35,646 bases of DNA from assembly GCF_002104765.1 (NCBI RefSeq), contig NZ_NCXM01000046.1:1-35646 (forward strand), in the 5' to 3' direction. The translations under genes and the position numbers were made by a program. Positions 1-7,745 of the stretch are shown here, one piece after another; position 1 is the first letter of the stretch; every line of letters starts with the position of its first letter. The notes beneath the pieces are model-generated. The model was not told where the DNA came from. It ran no database searches and worked only from the letters and a program-made list of their open reading frames with translations. Origin of the DNA: Mycolicibacterium vulneris (GTDB lineage: Bacteria; Actinomycetota; Actinomycetes; Mycobacteriales; Mycobacteriaceae).

Positions 1-78
1 GACAGGAGACCTTCACCCATCAACGACCGCTACAGCGTGTCGTCACACTTACTCAACCAACCTGCCTGGGCAGTACAG

Positions 79-1110
79 CTAGAACAGCTCCTTGGCCAGT
101 AGCTCCAGCGTCGCGACCCGCGCGGGCGCGGTGTCGGGATCGGTACCGCGGCGCGCCGAGGCCACCGGGTTCACCATGATTTCGTCGACCCCGAACCGGT
201 CGGCCAAGGCCCGGATCTGGTCGGCGGCCTCGGCCGGTGTCCCCAAAACGGCGCGTTGCAGGCCACTCTCGACGATCCGCTGTTGCTGTCCGGTCAGCTC
301 GGCGACGGCGGCCTCCTCGACCAGCGGCACGGGGCCGAGCGGCTGCCCGGTCCGCAGCCGGGCCATCATCTGCAGGTTGGGCAACATCAAAGCCGTTGCC
401 TCTTCCCGCGTTTCGGCCACCGCCGCGTTCACCGTCAGAAACGTCAGCGGTTCGGCCGTTAGCTCACTGGGCTTGAACCGCGAGCGGTACACCTCGAGCG
501 CCTCTTCGGTTCCGTTGCCGGAGAAGTGATGTGCGAACACATACGGCAATCCCTTGGCGGCGGCCAGATGCGCCGAGTACATCGACGAGCCCAGCAGCCA
601 CAGGCGCGGCTCACCGGCAGCGGCCGGGGTGGCCCTCAGGGTGTAGTCACCCGAGCGCAGCGGGACCCGCACGCCGCGAGCGCTCATCAGCGCCGCCACG
701 TCGTCGAGGTATTCGGGGAAGTTCTCGATGTCGCGATCGTCCCGACCGCCGCGCAGCGCATACGACGTCACCGGATCCGATCCGGGCGCCCGGCCGATGC
801 CGAGGTCGATACGGCCCGGTGCGGCGGCTTCCAGCAGCGCGAACTGTTCGGCCACCGCCAGCGGGGCGTGATTGGGCAGCATCACACCGCCCGACCCGAG
901 CCGCAGTTGCGAGGTCTGCGCGGCCAGGTAAGCGAGCACCACCGGCGGGCTGGTGGCACCCACCGACGGCATGTTGTGGTGCTCGGCGACCCAGTAGCGG
1001 GTGAAACCCAGCCGGTCCGCAGCTTGCGCGAGCTGCACGGTGGCCGCCAGGGCCCCACCGGTCGTCTGGTCGGTGCGCACCGGGATGAGGTCAAGGACGG
1101 AAAGACGCAC
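79..1110 (-). CDS. LLM-class flavin-dependent oxidoreductase (luciferase-like)
   Basis: The product is a 343-residue luciferase-like monooxygenase that probably uses reduced FMN (or F420) in a TIM barrel. The organic substrate cannot be read from sequence. The N-terminus (LSVLDLIPVRTDQT), the WVAEHHNMPSVG segment and the ApGRIDLGIGRAPGSDP segment are typical of the MsnO8/YhbW-like branch of the family. The C-terminal GTPAEAADQIRALADRFGVDEIMV segment is also usual. I chose the GTG at 1110 because it lies just before the conserved first beta strand. An upstream in-frame ATG at 1263 would run far into the preceding gene and adds unrelated sequence. The gene follows the FAD monooxygenase by 47 bases on the same strand, so the two are probably cotranscribed. 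No good ribosome binding site is visible before the GTG. Family assignment is firm; cofactor and role are inference. Confidence 0.88.
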   Translation of the reverse strand: MRLSVLDLIPVRTDQTTGGALAATVQLAQAADRLGFTRYWVAEHHNMPSVGATSPPVVLAYLAAQTSQLRLGSGGVMLPNHAPLAVAEQFALLEAAAPGRIDLGIGRAPGSDPVTSYALRGGRDDRDIENFPEYLDDVAALMSARGVRVPLRSGDYTLRATPAAAGEPRLWLLGSSMYSAHLAAAKGLPYVFAHHFSGNGTEEALEVYRSRFKPSELTAEPLTFLTVNAAVAETREEATALMLPNLQMMARLRTGQPLGPVPLVEEAAVAELTGQQQRIVESGLQRAVLGTPAEAADQIRALADRFGVDEIMVNPVASARRGTDPDTAPARVATLELLAKELF

Positions 1111-1157
1111 GATCGCGTTAACGCGCGCGCACCCGCAAACGTTCCCGCCGCCCGGGC

Positions 1158-2309
1158 TCAGTAGTCCTTGAGGTAGTCCTTGAGCGTGATGGAGGCGACA
1201 ATCCGGTCGAACACCTCTTGCGGTATCGGCGCACCGCCCGGAATGTTGTCCACGACAAGCCACTGGTTGCGCTTGACGTAGTCGCTGAACTCGCGGTGAT
1301 AGTTGGCGAAGCCGGCTTCGTAGTCGACCGTCCCTTCCTGGGATGCCGCCTTGAGCTCACCGGCCAGGATGTAGGCGCCCAGCAGCGCCACACTGGTCCC
1401 CTGCCCCGACAGGGGCGAACAGCAGTACCCGGCGTCACCGACCAGCGCCACCCTCCCCTGCGACCAGCGATCCATCTTGATCTGCGACATCTCGTCGAAG
1501 TAGAAATCCGGTGCGGCCCGCATGTACTCCAGCAGCTGCGGGCGAACCCAGCCGTCGCCGGCCATCCGTCGCTCCAGCTCGGCCAATTGGGCCGCGGTGT
1601 CGCGGTAGTCGATCCGCAGATCGGTATCCATGAAGCCGACCATGGCCCGCGCCTCGGTGTTGTTGCGCGCGCTGTAGACCCCCGCCATGCTGGCATCCCC
1701 GTAGTGCCACATCTGCCAGTAGTCCAGGTCCAAGAAATTGGGCACCGTGAAGATCGCCGCGTGCGTGCCCAGCCTCTCGATGAAATCCTCTTCCGGCCCG
1801 AAGACCAGTCGCCGCACGTTGGAGTGCAATCCGTCGGCGCCGATCACGAGATCGAAACTGCGCGGCGCGGTGCGCTCGAAGGTGACGTGTACCGCCGCGC
1901 CGTCGTCCTGCACGGCGGTGATGGTGTCATCGAATATATACTCGGCCGTCCATTGGCTTGCGCCATAAAGCAATTCGACCAAGTCGTCGCGCAACAGCTC
2001 GATGTTGGGACTATCGATAGGGACCCCAGAGGGCCCAGAGAGCGCGGTGTCGGTGTCCCGGGACAATTCGTTGCCGTCACGATCGACGACCGAGGACCCC
2101 TGGATTTGCGTCTTGCGCTTCTGGGCGGCGCCCAGCAGGCCCATCCGCTCGAGCACCGTCAATGCCGGTCCGCGCACGTCGATCGCCTGACCGCCCGGAC
2201 GCGGCCCCCGGTGGCGCTCCACCACGGTCACCGAAAAGCCGTGCTGCCCAAGCCAAAACGCGGCCGCCGCGCCCGCAACGCTGGCGCCCGATATCAGAAC
2301 CTTGGTCAC
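1158..2309 (-). CDS. FAD-dependent aromatic-type monooxygenase (Rv1260-like)
   Basis: This is a 383-residue class A flavoprotein monooxygenase of the PHBH/TetX type, the apparent counterpart of M. tuberculosis Rv1260. It shows the N-terminal Rossmann dinucleotide motif (GASVAG, residues 8-13) with an acidic residue at E31 for the FAD ribose. The DG motif is at about 156-160 (IGADG) and the second FAD motif at about 291-304 (GDAGYCCSPLSGQG). Such enzymes use NAD(P)H and oxygen to hydroxylate planar substrates; the substrate here is unknown. The start is GTG at 2309, overlapping the udgB stop as GTGA, so translation is coupled to the DNA repair gene upstream. Two adjacent cysteines in the GDAG motif (CC at 296-297) are unusual but not obviously disabling. 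Confidence 0.9.
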   Translation of the reverse strand: MTKVLISGASVAGAAAAFWLGQHGFSVTVVERHRGPRPGGQAIDVRGPALTVLERMGLLGAAQKRKTQIQGSSVVDRDGNELSRDTDTALSGPSGVPIDSPNIELLRDDLVELLYGASQWTAEYIFDDTITAVQDDGAAVHVTFERTAPRSFDLVIGADGLHSNVRRLVFGPEEDFIERLGTHAAIFTVPNFLDLDYWQMWHYGDASMAGVYSARNNTEARAMVGFMDTDLRIDYRDTAAQLAELERRMAGDGWVRPQLLEYMRAAPDFYFDEMSQIKMDRWSQGRVALVGDAGYCCSPLSGQGTSVALLGAYILAGELKAASQEGTVDYEAGFANYHREFSDYVKRNQWLVVDNIPGGAPIPQEVFDRIVASITLKDYLKDY

Positions 2310-3133
2310 TTGATCCCTGCCAGTTCTTTTGCGTCGCGAAAGACGTCGTCGAGCATTACTGGTGTCAACCTACCCGTGAACATGTTTTGCTGGCTCGGGT
2401 GGTAGCAGCCGAGCAATCGCACGCCCGGCGCCAAGTCGGCAACGACACCGTGGCCGAACCGCGGCTTGCGCCCCGCGAAGGTGCCCGGCAGCCGCAGCGC
2501 GATCTGCCAGCCGAACCCGCCCAGGGCCACGACCACGCGGACGTCCCCTGACACCAACCGCCATTCGGCCTGCAGCCAGGGCCAGCAGGTGTCGCGCTCC
2601 TCGGTCGTCGGGGCGTTGGCCGGAGGCGCACACCGCACCGGCGCGACGATGCGAATCTTCTTGGTCTGCAATCCATCCGCAGCGTCGACACTGGTCGGCT
2701 GGTTCACCAGTCCGGCCCGGTAGAGCGCGGCGTACAACTGGTCGCCGGAGCGGTCGCCGGTGAACATCCGCCCGGTCCGGTTGGCGCCGTGCGCGGCGGG
2801 CGCCAGCCCGACGATCAACAGCCGCGGCCGCACCGACCCCCAGCTGGGCACCGGACGCCCCCAATACGGTTGGTCGGCAAAGGCTCGGCGCTTGACGACC
2901 GCGACGTCCTCGCGCCAGCTGACCAATCGCGGGCAGGCCCGGCAGACGCTGACCAGCGCGTCGATTTCGGGTATCGAACCGGCGTGTTCGGCGAGCTCGG
3001 CGACGGCGCCGGCATCGGTTGCCACCGGGGTCTGCGGCGTCGCGGGATCACCCGGCCATCCGGAGCCGGCCCCGACCGGAGAGCCGAACATCTGGCCGGT
3101 GCGTGGGTGGGCGAGCACATGAACATCCTGCAT
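2306..3133 (-). CDS. udgB: Type-5 uracil-DNA glycosylase UdgB
   Basis: This is a 275-residue family 5 uracil-DNA glycosylase that removes uracil, and in known homologues hypoxanthine and ethenocytosine, from DNA. The family carries a 4Fe-4S cluster, and four candidate cysteine ligands are visible at C64, C67, C168 and C183 (CRAC, then RCAPP...DTC). The first active-site motif is GLAPAAHGANRTG at 109-121, with the family's alanine in place of a polar catalytic residue. The second motif is HPSQQN at 245-250. The ATG at 3133 gives the conserved MQDVHVLAHPRTG start; in-frame codons further upstream lie inside tap on the other strand. It is divergent from tap with a 61-bp spacer and its stop overlaps the next gene. 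The arrangement matches the udgB neighbourhood of M. tuberculosis (Rv1259). Confidence 0.93.
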   Translation of the reverse strand: MQDVHVLAHPRTGQMFGSPVGAGSGWPGDPATPQTPVATDAGAVAELAEHAGSIPEIDALVSVCRACPRLVSWREDVAVVKRRAFADQPYWGRPVPSWGSVRPRLLIVGLAPAAHGANRTGRMFTGDRSGDQLYAALYRAGLVNQPTSVDAADGLQTKKIRIVAPVRCAPPANAPTTEERDTCWPWLQAEWRLVSGDVRVVVALGGFGWQIALRLPGTFAGRKPRFGHGVVADLAPGVRLLGCYHPSQQNMFTGRLTPVMLDDVFRDAKELAGIK

Positions 3134-3140
3134 GAGTCGG

Positions 3141-3178
3141 AAAATTCGGTCGCTGCAAATACCGCTTTGGCATAAATT
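3141..3178 (+). promoter_or_regulatory. Candidate tap promoter, WhiB7-like layout
   Basis: An A/T-rich tract AAAATT (3141-3146) is followed after 3 bp by a weak -35 TCGCTG (3150-3155). A 17-bp spacer leads to a -10-like TAAATT (3173-3178). WhiB7-dependent mycobacterial promoters have an A/T tract about 3 bp upstream of the -35, and tap is a known WhiB7 regulon member in M. tuberculosis. The arrangement is seen; the regulator is inferred. Confidence 0.4.
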
Positions 3179-3191
3179 CAGCGGCGGTATT
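3158..3191. repeat. 8-bp perfect inverted repeat upstream of tap
   Basis: AATACCGC (3158-3165) and GCGGTATT (3184-3191) are perfect reverse complements separated by 18 bp. The right arm ends 3 bp before the chosen tap start. An alternative shorter pairing, CCGCT (3162-3166) with AGCGG (3180-3184), uses some of the same bases. It may be an operator around the -10 or a leader hairpin. Chance occurrence is not excluded. Confidence 0.45.
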
Positions 3192-3194
3192 CCA

Positions 3195-4436
3195 ATGAAA
3201 AGCGGCGGCCCAGCATCCCTGATCCTGTTCGCCACGTTGATGGCGACGGCGGGTAGCGGCATCTCGATCGTCGCGTTCCCGTGGTTGGCGTTGCAGCACC
3301 ACAACAGCGCGCGCGACGCCTCGGCCGTGGCCCTGGCGATGACGCTGCCGTTGGTGCTGTCCACCCTCGTCGCGGGCACCGCGGTCGACTTCTTCGGACG
3401 CCGCCGGATATCGCTGGTCTCCGATTCGCTGTCCGGGACGGCGGTGGGCCTCGTGCCGCTGATCGCGTGGGGGCTCGGTGCGGGCGCGCTCAGCCTGGCG
3501 GTGCTGGCCGTCCTCGCCTTCTTCGCGGCCGGGTTCGACCCGGCCGGTACGACGGCGCGCGAGTCGATGCTGCCCGAGGCCGCCGCCCGCGCGGGCTGGT
3601 CGCTGGCCCGCACCAACAGCATCTACGAAGCGATTCTCAATGTGGGGTACATCGTGGGCCCGGGCATCGGGGGCCTGATGATCGCCACCGTCGGCGGCAT
3701 CAACACGATGTGGATCACGGCCGGGCTGTTCGGGCTGTCCATCCTGACGATCGGGGCGCTTCGACTCGAGGGCACCGGCAGGCCCGAGCACGAGACCCGG
3801 CCCGGCGGATGGGTGTCCGGCATCGCCGAAGGGTTGCGCTTCGTCTGGAACATGAGGGTGCTTCGGACGCTGGGCTTGATCGACCTGGCCGTCACCGCGC
3901 TCTACCTGCCGATGGAAAGCGTGCTGTTTCCGAAGTACTTCTCCGACCAACACCAACCCGCGCAACTGGGCTGGGCGCTGATGGCGATCGGGTTCGGCGG
4001 CGTAGCGGGAGCGCTCGGCTATGCCGCGCTGTCGAAACATCTGCGACGGCGCACGGCCGTGCTGACGGCGACCCTCACCTTCGGGGCGGCGACCGTCGGG
4101 GTCGCGTTCCTGCCGCCGTTGCCGGTGATCCTGGTGCTGTGCGCCGTCACCGGCGTGGTCTACGGACCGATCCAACCGATATACAACTACATGATGCAGA
4201 CCCGGGCCCCGCACCGGCTCCGCGGCCGAGTGGTCGGGGTGATGACCGGGCTGACCTACGCGGCGGGCCCGTTGGGCTTGCTGGTGGCCGGTCCGCTGAC
4301 CGACGCGGCCGGGTTGAAGGTCACGTTCCTGGCGCTGGCGGTACCGATCCTGCTGATCGGCCTGGTCGCCTGCCGGCTGCCGTCGCTGCACGAACTGGAC
4401 CGCGCGCCGCAGTTCGCGCGAGAACCCGGCCCGTGA
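3195..4436 (+). CDS. tap: MFS multidrug efflux pump Tap
   Basis: This is a 413-residue proton-driven major facilitator antiporter, clearly the Tap efflux pump (Rv1258c counterpart), associated in mycobacteria with tetracycline, aminoglycoside and spectinomycin efflux and intrinsic drug tolerance. Twelve hydrophobic segments are apparent. The loop 2-3 signature DFFGRRRISLVSD, the MLPEAAARAGWSLARTNS block and the VYGPIQPIYNY block are as in known Tap proteins. I chose ATG at 3195 (MKSGGPASLILFATLM), which matches the usual Tap N-terminus. The in-frame ATG at 3132 would overlap the divergent udgB start and adds 21 atypical residues. The upstream spacer has a possible WhiB7-type promoter and an inverted repeat. 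The next gene starts 20 bp downstream. Confidence 0.92.
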   Translation: MKSGGPASLILFATLMATAGSGISIVAFPWLALQHHNSARDASAVALAMTLPLVLSTLVAGTAVDFFGRRRISLVSDSLSGTAVGLVPLIAWGLGAGALSLAVLAVLAFFAAGFDPAGTTARESMLPEAAARAGWSLARTNSIYEAILNVGYIVGPGIGGLMIATVGGINTMWITAGLFGLSILTIGALRLEGTGRPEHETRPGGWVSGIAEGLRFVWNMRVLRTLGLIDLAVTALYLPMESVLFPKYFSDQHQPAQLGWALMAIGFGGVAGALGYAALSKHLRRRTAVLTATLTFGAATVGVAFLPPLPVILVLCAVTGVVYGPIQPIYNYMMQTRAPHRLRGRVVGVMTGLTYAAGPLGLLVAGPLTDAAGLKVTFLALAVPILLIGLVACRLPSLHELDRAPQFAREPGP

Positions 4437-4444
4437 CGCGGGCC

Positions 4445-4459
4445 TAGTATCGGGCCGTG
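4445..4459 (+). promoter_or_regulatory. Candidate leaderless promoter of the GlcD-like gene
   Basis: A -10 box TAGTAT (4445-4450) lies 6 bp before the GTG start at 4457, the spacing expected if transcription begins at the start codon. No Shine-Dalgarno sequence is present. The gene could therefore be transcribed from its own promoter in the 20 bp after tap. Confidence 0.5.
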
Positions 4460-5824
4460 AGCTCTGACGCCCTGGCCAGCCTGATCGCCGACCTGCCCGA
4501 CGGGATGGTCGTCACCGACCCGACCGTGACGGAGGGCTATCGCCAGGACCGCGCCTTCGACCCGTCGGCCGGCAAGCCGCTGGCCGTGGTGCGGCCGCGG
4601 CACACCGAAGAGGTGCAGACCGTAATGCGCTGGGCCGCCGCGCACCGGGTCCCGGTCGTGACCCGCGGTGCCGGCAGCGGCCTGTCCGGCGGGGCGACCG
4701 CACTGGACAACGGCATCGTGCTGTCCACCGAGAAGATGCGCGACATCACCATCGACCCGGTGACCCGCACCGCGGTGTGTCAGCCCGGGCTATTCAACGC
4801 CGAGGTGAAGAAGGCGGCCGCCGAGCACGGCCTGTGGTACCCGCCGGACCCGTCGTCGTTTGAGATCTGCAGCATCGGCGGCAATATCGCCACCAACGCC
4901 GGCGGGCTGTGCTGCGTGAAATACGGCGTCACCACCGATTACGTGTTGGGCATGCAGGTGGTGCTGGCCGACGGCACCGCGGTCCGGCTGGGCGGCCCGC
5001 GCCTCAAGGACGTCGCCGGGCTCAGCCTGACCAAGCTCTTCGTCGGCAGCGAGGGCACGCTGGGCGTCGTCACGGAGGTGACGCTGCGGCTGGTGCCCAA
5101 GCAGAACGCATCCAGCATCGTGGTGGCCAGCTTCGCGACCGTCGAGGACGCGGTCGACGCGGTGCTCGGGGTCACCGGGAAGCTGCGCCCCTCGATGCTG
5201 GAGTTCATGGATTCGGTGGCGATCAACGCCGTCGAGGACACCCTGCGCATGGATCTGGACCGCGGGGCGGCCGCCATGCTGGTAGCCGGGTCCGACGAGC
5301 GCGGCCGCGCCGGCAGCGAGGACGCCGAAATCATGGCCGCGATATTCGCGGAACACGCTGCGACGGAGGTGTTTTCGACTGACGATCCCGACGAGGGCGA
5401 GGCGTTCGTCGTCGCCCGGCGGTTCTGCATCCCGGCCGTCGAGGCCAAGGGCTCGTTACTGCTCGAGGACGTCGGGGTGCCGCTTCCGGCGCTGGGCGAG
5501 TTGGTCACCGGGATCGCACGCATCGCCGCCGAACGTGACCTGATGATCTCGGTGATCGCGCACGCCGGCGACGGCAACACCCACCCGCTGATCGTCTACG
5601 ACCCCGCCGATGCCGACATGACCGAACGCGCCAACCTGGCATTCGGCGAGATCATGGACCTGGCCGTCGGGCTAGGCGGCACCATCACCGGCGAGCACGG
5701 CGTCGGCCGGCTGAAACGGCCCTGGCTGGCGGGCTATCTGGGACACGACGTGATGGACCTCAACCGCCGCATCAAGCAGGCACTGGACCCGCAGGGCATC
5801 CTCAATCCCGGCGCCGGCATCTAG
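4457..5824 (+). CDS. FAD-linked oxidase, GlcD / D-lactate dehydrogenase type (Rv1257c-like)
   Basis: This is a 455-residue PCMH-type FAD flavoprotein of the glycolate oxidase GlcD / D-lactate dehydrogenase family, which oxidises 2-hydroxy acids to 2-oxo acids. The FAD-binding part holds the RGAGSGLSGGA loop (about residues 75-85), PPDPSSFEICSIGGNIATNAGG (pyrophosphate binding, split here as PPDPSS then SIGGNIATNAGG) and GSEGTLGVVTE. The C-terminal FAD-oxidase domain has the metal/substrate-site histidines in HAGDGNTHP and GEHGVGRLKRPWL. Translation starts at GTG 4457. Length and order match Rv1257c, upstream of cyp130. The actual acid substrate is not known. It may be transcribed both with tap and from its own leaderless promoter. 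Confidence 0.9.
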   Translation: MSSDALASLIADLPDGMVVTDPTVTEGYRQDRAFDPSAGKPLAVVRPRHTEEVQTVMRWAAAHRVPVVTRGAGSGLSGGATALDNGIVLSTEKMRDITIDPVTRTAVCQPGLFNAEVKKAAAEHGLWYPPDPSSFEICSIGGNIATNAGGLCCVKYGVTTDYVLGMQVVLADGTAVRLGGPRLKDVAGLSLTKLFVGSEGTLGVVTEVTLRLVPKQNASSIVVASFATVEDAVDAVLGVTGKLRPSMLEFMDSVAINAVEDTLRMDLDRGAAAMLVAGSDERGRAGSEDAEIMAAIFAEHAATEVFSTDDPDEGEAFVVARRFCIPAVEAKGSLLLEDVGVPLPALGELVTGIARIAAERDLMISVIAHAGDGNTHPLIVYDPADADMTERANLAFGEIMDLAVGLGGTITGEHGVGRLKRPWLAGYLGHDVMDLNRRIKQALDPQGILNPGAGI

Positions 5825-5873
5825 TTGTAGCTCCGACGACCGCTCGAGCGTTGCCCTTCGGCGCCGGCAACGG

Positions 5874-5911
5874 TTGACATATTGCCGCCACTGTCGTACG
5901 AATGAGACATG
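5874..5911 (+). promoter_or_regulatory. Strong cyp130 promoter, leaderless start
   Basis: TTGACA (5874-5879) matches the consensus -35. After exactly 17 bp comes TACGAA(T) (5897-5902) as the -10. The ATG start is at 5909, 6 bp after the -10, so the transcript is probably leaderless. The 8-bp palindrome TCGTACGA (5894-5901) overlaps the -10. This is the best-formed promoter in the window. Confidence 0.7.
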
Positions 5912-5928
5912 CCTGTCGTTATGTCTCA
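5903..5928. promoter_or_regulatory. Inverted repeat across the cyp130 start (candidate TetR operator)
   Basis: TGAGACAT (5903-5910) and ATGTCTCA (5921-5928) form a perfect 8-bp inverted repeat with a 10-bp spacer. It covers the predicted transcription start, the ATG and the first codons. The cotranscribed TetR regulator is the obvious candidate ligand. A hairpin at the 5' end of a leaderless mRNA is the alternative. Confidence 0.5.
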
Positions 5929-7150
5929 CGATGCCCCGGTCAAATTTCAGCTGGCCACCGCCGACACGTGGCCGAATCCGTGGTCGATGTACCGCGCGTT
6001 GCGCGACCACGACCCCGTGCACCGCGTCGTGCCGCCCGATCACCCCGAGCATGACTACTACGTGCTCTCCCGGCATGCCGACGTGTGGGCGGCGGCCCGA
6101 GACCACGAGACTTTCTCCTCCGCCCAGGGTCTGACGGTCAACTATGGCGACCTGGAAATGATTGGGCTGCAGGACAATCCGCCTTTTGTGATGCAGGATC
6201 CACCCGTACACACCGAGTTCCGCAAACTAGTGTCGCGCGGATTCACGCCGCGACAGGTCGAGGCCGTGGAGCCCAAGGTGCGGGAGTTCGTCGTCGAGCG
6301 CATCGAGGGGTTGCGCTCGGCCGGCGGCGGCGACATCGTCGCCGAGCTGTTCAAACCGCTGCCGTCGATGGTGGTCGCCCACTATCTCGGTGTGCCCGAG
6401 GAAGATCGGGTCCAATTCGACGACTGGACCCAGGCGATTGTCGCGGCCAACACCGCTGAAGGCGGCGTCGCCGGCGCCTTGGAAACCGTCGGTGACGCGG
6501 TCGGGTCGATGATGGCCTACTTCACTGGGCTGATCGAGCGCCGCCGAACCGAACCCGAGGACGACACCATCTCCCACCTGGTGGCTGCCGGGGTCGGCGC
6601 GGACGGCGACATCGCCGGCACGCTGTCGATCCTGGCGTTCACGTTCACCATGGTCACCGGCGGCAACGACACCGTCACCGGCATGCTCGGCGGCTCGATG
6701 CCGCTGCTGCACCAACGGCCCGACCAACGTCAGCTGCTGGCGGACGACCCGGACCGCATTCCCGACGCGGTCGAGGAATTGCTGCGGATGACCTCGCCGG
6801 TGCAGGGACTGGCCCGCACGGTCACCCGCGACGTGACCGTCGCCGAGACGACCATCCCGGCCGGACGCAGGGTATTCCTGCTGTACGGTTCGGCCAACCG
6901 AGACGAACGCCAATACGGTTCGGACGCAGGCGAACTCGACGTGACCCGATGCCCACGCAACATCATGACGTTCAGCCACGGCGCACACCACTGCCTGGGC
7001 GCCGCCGCGGCCCGGATGCAATCCCGCGTTGCGTTGACCGAACTGCTGGTCCGCTGCCCGGACTTCGACCTGGACGAAAGCGGCATCGTCTGGGCCGACG
7101 GCAGTTATGTCCGGCGTCCGCTGTCAGTGCCGATTCGAATGAAGTCCTGA
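5909..7150 (+). CDS. cyp130: Cytochrome P450 CYP130
   Basis: This is a 413-residue soluble haem monooxygenase closely resembling M. tuberculosis CYP130 (Rv1256c). Structural work on that protein exists, but a physiological substrate is not settled. The oxygen-binding I helix reads MVTGGNDTVTG. The ExxR motif is E290-x-x-R293 (EELLR). The haem loop is FSHGAHHCLG with the proximal thiolate at C362. The N-terminal segment WPNPWSMYRALRDHDPVH is typical. ATG 5909 is chosen because it sits at leaderless distance from a strong promoter; an in-frame ATG at 5921 (MSHDAP) is a second possibility. The stop overlaps the TetR start (TGATG), so the two genes are coupled. An electron-transfer partner (ferredoxin) is not encoded in the window. 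Confidence 0.95.
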   Translation: MPVVMSHDAPVKFQLATADTWPNPWSMYRALRDHDPVHRVVPPDHPEHDYYVLSRHADVWAAARDHETFSSAQGLTVNYGDLEMIGLQDNPPFVMQDPPVHTEFRKLVSRGFTPRQVEAVEPKVREFVVERIEGLRSAGGGDIVAELFKPLPSMVVAHYLGVPEEDRVQFDDWTQAIVAANTAEGGVAGALETVGDAVGSMMAYFTGLIERRRTEPEDDTISHLVAAGVGADGDIAGTLSILAFTFTMVTGGNDTVTGMLGGSMPLLHQRPDQRQLLADDPDRIPDAVEELLRMTSPVQGLARTVTRDVTVAETTIPAGRRVFLLYGSANRDERQYGSDAGELDVTRCPRNIMTFSHGAHHCLGAAAARMQSRVALTELLVRCPDFDLDESGIVWADGSYVRRPLSVPIRMKS

Positions 7151-7737
7151 TGCCCGGCAACGACTGGCTGGGTACGCACCGGACGGAGGCCGCCGCCGAC
7201 CGGATCCTCGACGCGGCCGAGCAGCTCTACACGCAGCGCGACTCGGACTCGATCGGCATGAACGACATCGCCAGGGCGGCAGGCTGTTCCCGAGCGACGC
7301 TGTACCGGTACTTCGAGAACCGCGAGGCGCTGCGAACTGCTTACATTCACCGCGAGACCCATCGGCTGGGCCATGAGATCATCGCGCGCACCGGCGACAT
7401 CGAGGACCCACGGCAACGGTTGATCGTGAGCATCCTCGTCACACTGGGGATGGTTCGCGAGAGCCCCGCGCTGGCATCCTGGTTTGCCACCACCCGCCCG
7501 CCGGTGGGTGGCGAATTGGCCGGGCAGTCCGACGTGATCGCGGCCCTGGCTGCGGCGTTCCTGCACTCGCTGGGACCCGACGACCCCGCCGTCATCGAGC
7601 GCCGGGCCCGCTGGACCGTGCGGGTGATCGTCTCGCTGCTGACGTATCCGGGCCGCGACGAAGACGAGGAGCGGGCGATGATCGAGGAATTCGTCGTGCC
7701 GATTGTGACGCCGGTTTCCACCCGCGATCGGGGTTAG
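7150..7737 (+). CDS. TetR-family transcriptional regulator (Rv1255c-like)
   Basis: This is a 195-residue TetR/AcrR regulator. The N-terminal DNA-binding domain spans about residues 14-60, with the helix-turn-helix at about 36-57 (MNDIARAAGCSRATLYRYFENREAL, split as MNDIARAAGCSRATLYRYF plus ENREAL). The C-terminal ligand domain has no family-wide motif. ATG 7150 overlaps the cyp130 stop codon, so this regulator is made from the cyp130 transcript and most simply acts as its repressor through the inverted repeat at 5903-5928. That link is inference from position. The stop lies 8 bp from the convergent acyltransferase stop. The in-frame upstream extension to 6949 lies wholly inside cyp130 and is rejected. 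Confidence 0.92.
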   Translation: MPGNDWLGTHRTEAAADRILDAAEQLYTQRDSDSIGMNDIARAAGCSRATLYRYFENREALRTAYIHRETHRLGHEIIARTGDIEDPRQRLIVSILVTLGMVRESPALASWFATTRPPVGGELAGQSDVIAALAAAFLHSLGPDDPAVIERRARWTVRVIVSLLTYPGRDEDEERAMIEEFVVPIVTPVSTRDRG

Positions 7738-7745
7738 CCGCCAGC

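Noticed and set aside
1..78. Leading 78 bases as a possible gene end or regulatory RNA
   Set aside because: No convincing frame, hairpin or promoter could be supported in so short a stretch.
1218..2405. Long plus-strand open frame of 395 codons opposite the FAD monooxygenase
   Set aside because: It is the antisense of a clear flavoprotein gene; its product is low-complexity His/Arg/Pro-rich sequence with no recognisable motif, as expected in a GC-rich genome.
3048..4391. Minus-strand open frame of 447 codons opposite tap
   Set aside because: Gln/Arg/Gly-rich shadow of the Tap reading frame without domain features.
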